A DNA stretch of 64,000 bases, from NCBI RefSeq assembly GCF_900451005.1, contig NZ_UGIB01000001.1:1736001-1800000 (forward strand), read 5' to 3'. Below the pieces are notes generated by a model. The model ran no database searches and had not been told where the DNA came from. It saw nothing but the letters and a program-made list of their open reading frames with translations. This DNA comes from Helicobacter fennelliae (GTDB lineage: Bacteria; Campylobacterota; Campylobacteria; Campylobacterales; Helicobacteraceae). Shown here one piece after another: positions 1 to 7,730 of the stretch (position 1 is its first letter; each line of letters starts with the position of its first letter). Both the position numbers and the translations under genes were made by a program.

Positions 1-1
1 C

Positions 2-286
2 AAAGAAAAAAACAAAAACAAATATGGCTTTAGTAGCGAGATTTTGGAAGGTATTTCATTTGTAAAGGCATTTCTCTCCCCAAAACTCACCAACAACAAA
101 CAAGCCCTAGAATCTGTGCTTGATGATGTGGCGCAATTTTTACTCACAGACAAAAACGACAAAATAGGCTTTGAGCTCAAAGCCACCAAAAACTCCAAAA
201 GTATAACACTAGAAGAATTTAATCTCTTAGATGATGACAAACTTTTCTTGCTGCTTGATACTTATGAACTCAAAACGATCAAATAA
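2..286 (+). CDS. C-terminal end of an unidentified protein (partial)
   Basis: The reading frame is open from base 2 to a TAA at 284-286, so this is the last 94 residues or so of a gene that starts before the window. An internal TTG at 44 could be taken for a start, but the frame runs on upstream (KEKNKNKYGFSSEILEG), so a truncated gene is more likely. The tail is mixed alpha/beta in character, with no membrane segment and no motif I recognise. It lies 20 bases upstream of the FeoA-like gene and is probably in the same transcript. Function unknown. Confidence 0.6.
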   Translation, partial: KEKNKNKYGFSSEILEGISFVKAFLSPKLTNNKQALESVLDDVAQFLLTDKNDKIGFELKATKNSKSITLEEFNLLDDDKLFLLLDTYELKTIK

Positions 287-306
287 AATAATGTAAGAAT
301 TCTAGT

Positions 307-600
307 ATGCAAACACCAAACACAAAAAACACAGCACTTATCACACTTGATAAGTGCAAAAAAAATCACCGCTACACAATCGCTTCTATCGCGATACCAA
401 ATGAATCATTGCGCGAGCGATTTATATCTATGGGAATCACAAAAGGCGCGGATTTTACACTCCTTTATACATCGCTTAAAAACCTCACCTACTCTATCCA
501 AATTAATTGCTCACAAATCGCACTGCGCAAAAACGAAGCCAAACTCATCAATGTGGTAGAAAAACTATGCCCAAACACAATCAAAAGCAGCCACAAATAA
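307..600 (+). CDS. FeoA-domain protein
   Basis: A 97-residue protein matching the small SH3-like FeoA domain over most of its length: LRERFISMGITKGADF fits the family's 'L-R-L-GL-PG' turn, and QIALRKNEAKLI fits the closing strand. FeoA proteins are small cytoplasmic partners of the ferrous-iron channel FeoB. No feoB lies beside it here, so it may be a free-standing paralogue with another role. Its last 34 bases overlap the start of nth, which suggests translational coupling. Family call is good; a role in iron uptake is inference. Confidence 0.7.
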   Translation: MQTPNTKNTALITLDKCKKNHRYTIASIAIPNESLRERFISMGITKGADFTLLYTSLKNLTYSIQINCSQIALRKNEAKLINVVEKLCPNTIKSSHK

Positions 601-1250
601 AGCAACCACGAGTAAAACAACAGCTTAAAGCAAATCAAATCAAAGCGTTATTTTTGCAACACTATCATAATGCCAAAACTGAGCTCATTTATCACAATAT
701 ATACGAGCTTCTTGTATGTGTGATACTTTCAGCCCAATGCACCGATAAAAGAGTCAATATCGTAACCCCTGCGCTTTTTGCAAAATACAAAAGCCCAAAA
801 GAACTTGCCAAAGCCGATATAAACGATGTAAAAGAACTCATAAAAAGTGTGTCGTTTTTTAATAACAAAGCGCACAATCTTATTAAAATGGCACAGCAAG
901 TGGTGAATGATTTTGGCGGTGAGATCCCCACAAATCGAGATGAGCTAAAAACTCTAGCAGGTGTTGGGCAAAAAACTGCTAATGTCGTGCTAATTGAATA
1001 TTTTGAAGCAAATTTTATGGCGGTTGATACACATGTTTTCCGCGTCTCACATAGACTTGGGCTAAGTGTAGCAAAAAGCGCGCTTGAGACAGAAAAAGAT
1101 CTAAGCGCACTTTTTAAAGACAATCTTTCAGTGCTTCATCAAGGATTTGTTTTGTTTGGACGCTATGTTTGCAAAGCTATCAAGCCTCAATGTCAAGAAT
1201 GTTTTGTGAAAGATTTTTGCATAACTCGCTCAAATTTTAAACCAGCATAA
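567..1250 (+). CDS. nth: Endonuclease III (DNA glycosylase/AP lyase)
   Basis: Base-excision repair enzyme that removes oxidised pyrimidines and nicks abasic sites. The helix-hairpin-helix LAGVGQKTANVVL carries the catalytic lysine, AVDTHVFRV carries the catalytic aspartate, and the C-terminal C-X6-C-X2-C-X5-C motif (CKAIKPQCQECFVKDFC) binds the 4Fe-4S cluster. The frame opens at 507, but the ATG at 567 (MPKHNQKQ) gives 227 residues, close to the family length, and overlaps the FeoA-like gene by 34 bases. The lysine/glutamine-rich N-terminus is not part of the conserved fold. Confidence 0.93.
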   Translation: MPKHNQKQPQIKQPRVKQQLKANQIKALFLQHYHNAKTELIYHNIYELLVCVILSAQCTDKRVNIVTPALFAKYKSPKELAKADINDVKELIKSVSFFNNKAHNLIKMAQQVVNDFGGEIPTNRDELKTLAGVGQKTANVVLIEYFEANFMAVDTHVFRVSHRLGLSVAKSALETEKDLSALFKDNLSVLHQGFVLFGRYVCKAIKPQCQECFVKDFCITRSNFKPA

Positions 1251-1305
1251 AGAAAATAGGTTTATAATTAGATATTTACTTTATTTTAAGTCAAGGTTAA
1301 TAACA

Positions 1306-1713
1306 ATGGACATCATCAAAGAGAGTTTTTTTAAAGTGATTAAAGACTCCATAGGGCTAAATCCGCAAGATTCTATTATCCCGGTGAAGAGAGGATATTT
1401 GGTTTCTATTGAAATGATTGGTGAAAAAATCGTGTATTTAGTGTTTAATAAAAGTTTTCTAAGAATTATGTGTAAATATTTCTTATCTGATGAAAACCCC
1501 ACAGAACCAGCACTTGAAGATATGGCAAAAGAGCTCTCAAACCTCACGGTCGGACATGCAAAAGTCATCGCCCAGCAAAAAAACAAAACTTTCAATATCT
1601 CTACGCCTAATTTTTTGGGTATCAAAAACATCACTGATTATGATGAGGGAATCCACTTTAGGCTACAAAGCAAAGGGCATTGTAGTATTTTTATGAGAAA
1701 CTATAAGGCATAA
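1306..1713 (+). CDS. CheX-like chemotaxis phosphatase domain protein
   Basis: A 135-residue single-domain protein resembling CheX of the CheC/CheX/FliY family, which dephosphorylates CheY-P. The helix DMAKELSNLTVGHAK at about residues 75-89 carries the E-x2-N pair that the family uses as its phosphatase active site. It sits two bases upstream of fliN, whose product is the switch component that binds CheY-P, so a role in ending the CheY signal at the motor is plausible. Family assignment is from motif reading; activity is inferred. Confidence 0.7.
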   Translation: MDIIKESFFKVIKDSIGLNPQDSIIPVKRGYLVSIEMIGEKIVYLVFNKSFLRIMCKYFLSDENPTEPALEDMAKELSNLTVGHAKVIAQQKNKTFNISTPNFLGIKNITDYDEGIHFRLQSKGHCSIFMRNYKA

Positions 1714-1715
1714 AT

Positions 1716-2081
1716 ATGGCTGACAACGAAAATCCTATCCTTGATAAGCAAAAAGCTCACACAGCACATGAAATTGAGCTAGCGACATATCTTGAAGATA
1801 TGATGAAAAATTATGGTGGATTGCTTGATATGGGCGTTATTTTTACAGCAGAGCTTGGCTCTACAAAGATTCCGCTTATTGAGATACTCAAATTTGAAAA
1901 AGGCTCGATTATTGATTTGCAAAAGCCCGCGGGCGAAAGCATTGATGTGTTTGTCAATGACAGAATTATAGGCAAAGGCGAGGTTATGGTTTATGAGCGA
2001 TCACTTGCGATTCGGCTTAATGAAATTTTAGATTCTAATGCTATTGTGTATTGCATCGCTCGGACAAATTCATATGACTAG
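1716..2081 (+). CDS. fliN: Flagellar motor switch protein FliN
   Basis: A 121-residue protein with a short N-terminal region (1-38) and a C-terminal SpoA (surface presentation of antigens) domain: LLDMGVIFTAELGSTKIPLIEILKF, then GSIIDLQKPAGESIDVFVN, then GKGEVMVYERSLAIRLNEIL. FliN forms the lower C-ring of the motor and helps dock export cargo. It begins two bases after the CheX-like gene and is followed by the FliO-like gene nine bases on. Length and motifs are typical. Confidence 0.93.
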   Translation: MADNENPILDKQKAHTAHEIELATYLEDMMKNYGGLLDMGVIFTAELGSTKIPLIEILKFEKGSIIDLQKPAGESIDVFVNDRIIGKGEVMVYERSLAIRLNEILDSNAIVYCIARTNSYD

Positions 2082-2089
2082 AGTGCGGT

Positions 2090-3049
2090 ATGTTTATATT
2101 TAAGCCTTTTTGTATAGTCGCGATTTTTGTTTGTAACGTTTTTGGCACTGCTATAAAAGACATAAAGATTAATTACTTCTCTAGCCAAAGGCTTGATCTG
2201 CTTTTGATGCTAGATTCTGAGTTTAAGGGCGAAATCGGCACTGCAAGTATCCAAAACAAAAAACTCACCATGATTTCAAATCTTACGATTTCAAAAATAT
2301 GGAATACCAAATTTCAAGAATCCTCACCCATTCTTGCGATTCAAATTATCCCTAAAAATAACAATATCTATCTTGAAATCACTCCCAAAAAGCATTATTA
2401 TCTCAAGCCTAGTATTTCCAAAGATAAAAACACGATTCGTTTGAGTTTTTTTGCAGCAGATGAGCAGCTTAACACCCTCCTTAAATCATCAACAACCCTC
2501 AAACCAACGCCAATTCAAGATGTTTTTTCACCAGAAGAGCAAGCCCGCCAAAATAAATCCACTCCTAGCATTTCAACCCCCACATCTTCCACTTCCACAG
2601 CCTCCACAACTTCTACCTCCATAGATTCTGCAGCCTTAGATTCTGCCACAGAATCCACTTCAGATTCTCTTTTTTCAAACCAAAGCCTCCAAACACTTTT
2701 AGACAAAAACTTCATATATTACGTTGCAATTGGCATTGGCGTGATTATTGTTTTGCTTTTTGTACGCTATTGGCTCAAAAAATCCACCCACCTCAATGGC
2801 ACGATAAAAATAGCTTCCCAAAGTCAAGTTGATTCCAAAAACAAAATCGTGATTTTTGAAACGCGTGATTTTTTTTATATGGTTTTGATTGGCGAAAAAA
2901 ACAATATGCTGATTGACAAAATCCCTAGAGAAAAAGCTTTCAATGCTAAAGGTAAGAAAGATTCTCAAAGCTCCCAAACAATCGGCGATGAGAATACCTT
3001 TAATGATGACTTTTGGAACTCGCTTACTAAAAATTCCACAAAAAAATAG
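2090..3049 (+). CDS. fliO: FliO-like flagellar export component with large periplasmic domain
   Basis: 319 residues: an N-terminal signal/anchor (1-20), a beta-rich periplasmic region (about 22-130), a Ser/Thr linker (about 155-195) made of repeated ST and DSA/DS codons, one transmembrane helix (about 208-227, YYVAIGIGVIIVLLFVRYWL) and a cytoplasmic tail whose IKIASQSQVDSKNKIVIFE-(T/R)-DFFYMVLIG segment resembles the FliO core. Helicobacter FliO, as I recall it, has this unusual extra periplasmic domain and the same place after fliN. FliO helps assemble the FliPQR export gate. The tail after residue 275 is low complexity. Confidence 0.68.
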   Translation: MFIFKPFCIVAIFVCNVFGTAIKDIKINYFSSQRLDLLLMLDSEFKGEIGTASIQNKKLTMISNLTISKIWNTKFQESSPILAIQIIPKNNNIYLEITPKKHYYLKPSISKDKNTIRLSFFAADEQLNTLLKSSTTLKPTPIQDVFSPEEQARQNKSTPSISTPTSSTSTASTTSTSIDSAALDSATESTSDSLFSNQSLQTLLDKNFIYYVAIGIGVIIVLLFVRYWLKKSTHLNGTIKIASQSQVDSKNKIVIFETRDFFYMVLIGEKNNMLIDKIPREKAFNAKGKKDSQSSQTIGDENTFNDDFWNSLTKNSTKK

Positions 3050-3059
3050 AATCTAGCCC

Positions 3060-3887
3060 ATGAGCGCATATCTAAAGAGAGATACATACTCAAACAAACG
3101 TTTTTTGCTCTCTCTTCTTCTTTCGCTTATTTTGCATAGTATCGTGTTTTTTGGGCTGTATTTTTTGTATGACTACATCAAGCACAAAACCCCAAAACTC
3201 CACAAAATCAATGCAGAGAATCTGCTTGTCCTCAAAAGAGGACGAAGTCTTGATCCATCTGCTAACACACCCGGAGCCAAAAAACCCTCTCTTGCCAAGC
3301 CAAACACTTCTCAAACCATACCAACCCCACCTCTAGCGACACAATCTCAACCAAAAGAGAATCCACCAACAAAGCCCACTCCACAAAGCAGTGGTAAAAC
3401 CCCTTTGCCAAGCCAATCTCTTCCAAATACATCGCAAAACACACAAATCGATCATAAAAATCTTAAATTTTTTACACCAAACAATCAGCAATACGCCCAA
3501 GCTCAAAATATCCAAAAAGACAAAGGTATGGATCCTCAAACAATCCGCGATATAGATGAACTATATGGCGATGAATGGGGCGATTTGGGTGATGCGCAAA
3601 AAGACTTTGTTGCATCAAATCTAAGAGAAATCGCTAGAATCACACAAAGCTACTTAGAATACCCACAAACAGCAGGCTACCTAAGGCAATCTGGCGAGAA
3701 TGCTATTGAATTTTATCTGCTACCAAATGGCGATATTGAGGATTTGAAGCTTATCAAAAATTCTGGATTTGTCCTGCTTGACAAAAATTCACTCAAAACT
3801 ATTGAAATCGCTTTTAAGGATTATCCACGACCACATCAAAAAACTTTGATAAGATTTCATATCACATACAGACTCATTTATCGCTAA
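3060..3887 (+). CDS. TonB-like C-terminal domain protein
   Basis: 275 residues with TonB architecture: a short cytoplasmic N-terminus, one transmembrane helix (about 15-38, LLSLLLSLILHSIVFFGLYF), a long Pro/Ser/Lys/Gln-rich spacer across the periplasm (about 70-145), then a globular C-terminus with the TonB pattern of a tyrosine-proline helix exit (YLEYPQTAGYLRQSGENAIEF) and a final beta strand (IRFHITYRLIY). Such proteins pass proton-motive force to outer-membrane receptors. No exbB/exbD lies nearby. It is one of possibly several TonB paralogues, so no symbol is given. Confidence 0.75.
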   Translation: MSAYLKRDTYSNKRFLLSLLLSLILHSIVFFGLYFLYDYIKHKTPKLHKINAENLLVLKRGRSLDPSANTPGAKKPSLAKPNTSQTIPTPPLATQSQPKENPPTKPTPQSSGKTPLPSQSLPNTSQNTQIDHKNLKFFTPNNQQYAQAQNIQKDKGMDPQTIRDIDELYGDEWGDLGDAQKDFVASNLREIARITQSYLEYPQTAGYLRQSGENAIEFYLLPNGDIEDLKLIKNSGFVLLDKNSLKTIEIAFKDYPRPHQKTLIRFHITYRLIYR

Positions 3888-3896
3888 GGAGCTCCA

Positions 3897-4937
3897 ATGC
3901 AAATCACACTCACAAATCCGCTTGATATGCATATCCATTTTCGAGATCATGCAATGCTTGAAGTTGTAGCACCATACACGACAAAAAGCTTTGTAGCTGG
4001 CGTGGTTATGCCAAATCTCAATCCGCCAATCACTTCAGTAGCTTTGGCAAAATCCTATATGCGTCGCATTCAAAGCATAGATGATTGCTTTTTTCCGATT
4101 TGTCCTTTGTATTTTCATGAAGATCTTAGCTTTGCAGAGCTTCAGCAATGCGTAGATTCTGGATTGAGAATCCTCAAGCTCTACCCAAAAGGCGCGACAA
4201 CAGGAAGTGAAAAAGGTGTAAGCCAAATCCTCTCCAAAAAAACCCTAGAAATCTGCTCTATCGCGCAAGATTTAGGAATGATCCTCTCCATACATGGCGA
4301 GAGCAATGGCTTTATGCTTGATCGCGAGTATGAATTTGGAGAGATATTTGCCTCTTTAGCGCATGCTTTTCCACATCTCAAAATCATCATCGAGCATATG
4401 AGCGATCATCGCTCAATCCCGCTTTTGAGAGAATTTAAAAATATCTACGCCACGCTCACACTTCATCACATCACGCTTGATCTTGATAGTGTCGTAGGGG
4501 GCAAGCTTGAGCCTCATCATTTCTGCAAGCCAACCCTAAAAACCCCAACAGACAAACAAAAACTCCTTGAGCTAGCACTAAGTGCTGATCCAAAAGTAAG
4601 CTTTGGGTCGGATTCTGCGCCACACACACTAGAATCTAAACGCAATGGAGCTGCAGGAATCTTTAGCGCGCCTTGCTTGCTTGAGCAGCTTACAGAACTC
4701 TTTGAGACGCATAATGCACTTTCAAATCTCCAAGCCTTTGTAAGCGATAATGCCATGCGTAATTACTGCCTTTCACAATGGCTTCCACCGCTTCGACAAA
4801 AGCAAATCACCCTCACCAAATCTCCCCAAACAATCCCAGAATCTATCGATAGTAAAGATAGTAAAGAAGACGTAATTATTCCATTTCATGCAGGCAAAAC
4901 TATCAAATGGAGCATAAAGCAAATTTGCGAAGTGTAA
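3897..4937 (+). CDS. pyrC: Dihydroorotase
   Basis: Zinc enzyme of pyrimidine synthesis that cyclises carbamoyl-aspartate to dihydroorotate. Metal and catalytic residues are visible: HIHFRD near residue 12, the carbamylated-lysine segment LKLYPKGATTGS, SIHGES, IIEHMS, and the catalytic aspartate in FGSDSAPH. At 346 residues it fits the class II (E. coli PyrC) type. A low-complexity insertion (about 308-330, SPQTIPESIDSKDSKED) near the C-terminus contains the AGAATCT word that recurs through the window. A strong AAGGAG precedes the ATG. Confidence 0.93.
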   Translation: MQITLTNPLDMHIHFRDHAMLEVVAPYTTKSFVAGVVMPNLNPPITSVALAKSYMRRIQSIDDCFFPICPLYFHEDLSFAELQQCVDSGLRILKLYPKGATTGSEKGVSQILSKKTLEICSIAQDLGMILSIHGESNGFMLDREYEFGEIFASLAHAFPHLKIIIEHMSDHRSIPLLREFKNIYATLTLHHITLDLDSVVGGKLEPHHFCKPTLKTPTDKQKLLELALSADPKVSFGSDSAPHTLESKRNGAAGIFSAPCLLEQLTELFETHNALSNLQAFVSDNAMRNYCLSQWLPPLRQKQITLTKSPQTIPESIDSKDSKEDVIIPFHAGKTIKWSIKQICEV

Positions 4938-4989
4938 ATTACAAGCTAAAAAATTGTAGATTTAGGCTACAAAAAGCAAAATTAGATTC

Positions 4990-4998
4990 TGCTATAAT
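4990..4998 (+). promoter_or_regulatory. Extended -10 promoter for the methyltransferase gene
   Basis: TGCTATAAT is a perfect extended -10 box for the Helicobacter vegetative sigma factor. It lies 38 bases upstream of the ATG at 5036 and overlaps a TAGATTCT word. A transcription start near 5005 is expected. Confidence 0.6.
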
Positions 4999-5035
4999 TT
5001 TTGCGAATATTTTTGAGAAACAAAAGGAGTATATA

Positions 5036-5812
5036 ATGAATGAAATTTTAACACGATTTCCAAAAACGCGAAAACCCCTACCTAGCGCATATCAAGCGAT
5101 CTATGAGGAGCATTACAAAAGCAATAGAAATGGCGAAGGTGCTGCAAGCGGACTTGCTCAAAAGCTAGAATCTTGGCTGCACAAAAAAGTCGCCGACGAC
5201 ACATTAGGGCTAAGTGGGCATAAAACGCTAGAAATCGGTGCAGGCACGCTAAACCAGATTCCCTACGAGCGCGATTTGAACCATTATGATATCATCGAGC
5301 CATTTTCCGCGCTCTATGCAAACTCCCCACACCTCAAATCAGTGCATACTATTTATAACGATATAGCTGAAATAGCTTGTAATGGGGGGGGGGATACAAT
5401 AGATAATGCGCTAGATGATGCGCTATTATATGATAGAATCATCTCCTGTGCGGCATTAGAGCATATCACTGATTTGCCAAAGGTCGTTGCACACGCCTGT
5501 TTGCTATTAAAAGATGATGGAATCTTCTCTGTTTCTATCCCAAGTCAAGGGCGACTTCTTTGGACGCTAGCTTATAAACTCACAACCGGCATTGAATTTA
5601 GACTGAAATACAAACTCAATTATGATGTCATTATGAATTACGAGCATGTCAATACACAGCAAGAAATTATCGAGGTGTGCGAGCACTTTTTTGGCTCGGT
5701 AAAAAAGTCGCTCTTTGGGCTAAGTAATGAGCTTTCAATCTACACGCACCTTTCATGCAGAGCCCCAGATCGCGCCAAAGCGAGAGAATACCTAGCACAA
5801 ATCGCAAAATAA
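5036..5812 (+). CDS. SAM-dependent methyltransferase, putatively phase-variable
   Basis: Class I methyltransferase fold: motif I is LEIGAGTLNQIPYE, an acidic strand end follows at YDIIEPFSALY, and DRIISCAALEHITDL is the motif IV region. It resembles small-molecule or glycan methyltransferases of surface-sugar loci rather than DNA methylases, since no NPPY/DPPY motif is seen. The ATG at 5036 follows AAAGGAG, giving 258 residues; the frame itself opens earlier. A run of ten G at 5384-5393 encodes Gly-Gly-Gly in a loop and is in frame here (ON). Loss or gain of one G would truncate the protein about halfway. Confidence 0.8.
   Translation: MNEILTRFPKTRKPLPSAYQAIYEEHYKSNRNGEGAASGLAQKLESWLHKKVADDTLGLSGHKTLEIGAGTLNQIPYERDLNHYDIIEPFSALYANSPHLKSVHTIYNDIAEIACNGGGDTIDNALDDALLYDRIISCAALEHITDLPKVVAHACLLLKDDGIFSVSIPSQGRLLWTLAYKLTTGIEFRLKYKLNYDVIMNYEHVNTQQEIIEVCEHFFGSVKKSLFGLSNELSIYTHLSCRAPDRAKAREYLAQIAK
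5384..5393 (+). repeat. G10 homopolymer inside a coding sequence
   Basis: Ten consecutive G residues within the methyltransferase gene, the only G or C run of this length in the window. Poly-G/poly-C tracts of 8-14 bases in Campylobacter and Helicobacter genes are classic slipped-strand contingency loci. Confidence 0.9.
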
Positions 5813-5857
5813 TACACAAAAGGGGCAAATCCAAAAATCAAAAAACTAAAATCACAA

Positions 5858-6403
5858 ATGACAAAATCCATACAAAATATAAAAAGTGGATTTATTTTTG
5901 CTTCATTTGTGAAAACTTGGAGCCTTATTTTGCGTATAGATTCTACCTTTTCACAGCCATCGATTCATCAGCCATTGGGGAATGACAAGCAGAGTCAAAC
6001 CCCAAAGCAAACGCCCAAAGACACGACAAAACTAACCCCCACGCATAACGCACAACGCATCAAAGACAAGGAGGAAAAGGAGGACTCTACCCAAACCCAA
6101 AAAACACAAAATGACAACGATAAGCCAAAAAACCGCCAAACCTATGGGTTGATGATTTTGGAGATGATGAGTGATACGGAGTATGCGACATTTCAGAGGG
6201 CGACTGCTGGAATGAGTGAGGGCGAGAAAATCATGGCAGCACAATCGCTATATTCGCTCACAGAATTTTATCAAGGACAGCATGACAAAAAGCCCAAAAA
6301 TCCATACACAAAAACCAACAAAGCCTTTGGCAGACATCAAAACTTCATCGAGCAATACAAAGCCATATATAATGGCGCGAAAGAAGTCAATCTTTTGAGC
6401 TAG
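5858..6403 (+). CDS. Hypothetical protein
   Basis: A 181-residue frame of unknown function. The N-terminal 40 residues overlap sequence resembling the intergenic repeats (GGGAATGACAAG) and may not be translated. Residues 40-95 are Lys/Thr/Gln-rich low complexity. The last 85 residues (TYGLMILEMMSDTEYATFQRA onward) look like a compact helical domain and are the most convincing part. The start is uncertain; an in-frame start nearer the helical domain is possible. It lies between the methyltransferase and a tRNA, with no operon partner. Confidence 0.5.
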   Translation: MTKSIQNIKSGFIFASFVKTWSLILRIDSTFSQPSIHQPLGNDKQSQTPKQTPKDTTKLTPTHNAQRIKDKEEKEDSTQTQKTQNDNDKPKNRQTYGLMILEMMSDTEYATFQRATAGMSEGEKIMAAQSLYSLTEFYQGQHDKKPKNPYTKTNKAFGRHQNFIEQYKAIYNGAKEVNLLS

Positions 6404-6432
6404 GTTGTATTGACTTTTAATGTTTTTTGGCT

Positions 6433-6438
6433 TATAAT
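6433..6438 (+). promoter_or_regulatory. -10 box upstream of tRNA(CAT)
   Basis: TATAAT ends 15 bases before the first base of the mature tRNA, the usual spacing for a Helicobacter stable-RNA promoter. Confidence 0.55.
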
Positions 6439-6453
6439 TATCGCTTTTTAAGG

Positions 6454-6531
6454 GTCAGGGTAGCTCAGCTGGTTTAGAGCGCTGGTCTCATAAGCCGGAG
6501 GTCGGGAGTTCAAGTCTCCCCCTTGACACCA
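6454..6531 (+). tRNA. tRNA with CAT anticodon (elongator Met, or Ile2)
   Basis: Full cloverleaf. The acceptor stem GTCAGGG pairs with CCTTGAC (one G-U); D arm GCTC/GAGC; anticodon arm CTGGT-CTCATAA-GCCGG; T arm GGGAG-TTCAAGT-CTCCC; encoded CCA end. The D arm and paired first base exclude initiator tRNA. Elongator Met is favoured, but tRNA-Ile with a lysidine-modified CAT cannot be excluded from sequence alone; the modifying enzyme TilS is encoded at 61.7-62.8 kb. Confidence 0.92.
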
Positions 6532-6816
6532 TAATTTTATATTGTTTTTACACTTTGCTTCTGAAAGACCTCTTGGGAATCTAGATTCCAAAACTTCAAA
6601 CATAAAAGAGAATACACAAAACCAAAAAATATATCTTAGATACAAAAAAAATGCTTTCGGGTATTATATTAATTTCTTTTGCAGCTATAAAAGCAAAACC
6701 TACATTTACACATATTTATGCCACACACTCTTTGCCTTTTATACATTAAAGCAAAGAATGGAAAGTAAAATTTGTTTTAAATTTAAATATTTAGCGGATA
6801 AATTGCAATGCTATAC

Positions 6817-7695
6817 TTACCACAGATAGCACAAGTGCGCTAATAGAGATGTATATACTAACTTATTTGAGCCTTTTGTTTTTTGAAGCTCTGCTATATC
6901 TTGAGTATTTTTTTGAATCTGTTCTTCCTGCTTGGAATCTACCTCTCTTTTTCTCTCCAAAGCTTCCTGAATACTATCAAGTCTTTGCTCTTGTCTTTCA
7001 TCTATATTGCTTTTATCATCAAGCACTGAAAAAATCTTGTTAAGTTTCTCTGTATTTTCTTCAATAAGAAATCTGTTTTCTTCTATATCTTTTTCTTGAT
7101 TTTTTTGCCTTTCCTCATAGATTGTCTCTTTTTGAATGTAATCTTGCGCTTGTTGTATAAGTATCTGTGTAACTTCTTTTGCATGTTCGCTTAGTCTTAT
7201 TATGTGTCCATCTTTATCTTCAAAGCCTTTGGTAAGTATTCCTGCCATAGTTGTTGCCATAAGTCTTGCGTATTCTATTTGGCCGCAGATAAACACAACA
7301 AGCCTTTGGATAAGCTTGTTTGTTTCTGCTACTGCTTCGTTTGTAGCTACAAGCCCCTTGCCCATAAGGATTGCTCTTTCTTTTTCTATGTTTATCCCTA
7401 AAATACCACCTGGAACTCTTTGTTTTAACCAATTAACCCAAGTATCTTTTTGTGAGATATTATTTGCTTCTTGCGCAAAACTTTGGGCTTTTTCTATCCT
7501 TCTTGTCTGCTGCTCTATCATGCTAAAAATCTCAACTATATGCGATTTTACCGCCTTTTGAAGCGCTTGCGGATCTCCTGCTACCATAGACATTTCCTTA
7601 GTCATTCTTTCTATCTGCTCGTCTAGGCTGCAATTGCCAGTTGATATGCTTTTTGCTGAGACTATATGATCTAGGTTTGTTTTTGTGTTTTCCAT
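6817..7695 (-). CDS. Coiled-coil protein of accessory cassette, C-terminal anchor apparently lost by frameshift
   Basis: 292 residues, no family recognised. An N-terminal LDHIVSAKSI (8-17) echoes LDHIVAAKTV of the neighbouring 565-residue protein. A weakly hydrophobic stretch lies at about 130-155, and residues 185-275 are a strong Glu/Lys/Gln coiled coil. The annotated end (KLVYTSLLAHLCYLW) is suspect: dropping one TA unit from TATATA at 6852-6857 gives YISISALVLSVVSIALQF, a textbook membrane helix ending at 6791. It starts with a good AAGGAG and lies 35 bases downstream of its partner, so the two are probably co-transcribed. Confidence 0.65.
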   Translation of the reverse strand: MENTKTNLDHIVSAKSISTGNCSLDEQIERMTKEMSMVAGDPQALQKAVKSHIVEIFSMIEQQTRRIEKAQSFAQEANNISQKDTWVNWLKQRVPGGILGINIEKERAILMGKGLVATNEAVAETNKLIQRLVVFICGQIEYARLMATTMAGILTKGFEDKDGHIIRLSEHAKEVTQILIQQAQDYIQKETIYEERQKNQEKDIEENRFLIEENTEKLNKIFSVLDDKSNIDERQEQRLDSIQEALERKREVDSKQEEQIQKNTQDIAELQKTKGSNKLVYTSLLAHLCYLW

Positions 7696-7730
7696 TGATT
7701 ACTCCTTATTTTTTATTTGGTAACAATGCT

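Noticed and set aside
692-1123. Minus-strand ORF of 143 codons opposite nth
   Set aside because: Shadow of endonuclease III; composition is Ser/Leu/Phe-rich as expected of the reverse frame.
6448-6645. Minus-strand ORF containing GDLNSRPPAYETSALNQLSYPD
   Set aside because: This is the familiar false ORF formed by reading across a tRNA gene on the opposite strand; the tRNA at 6454-6531 explains it.
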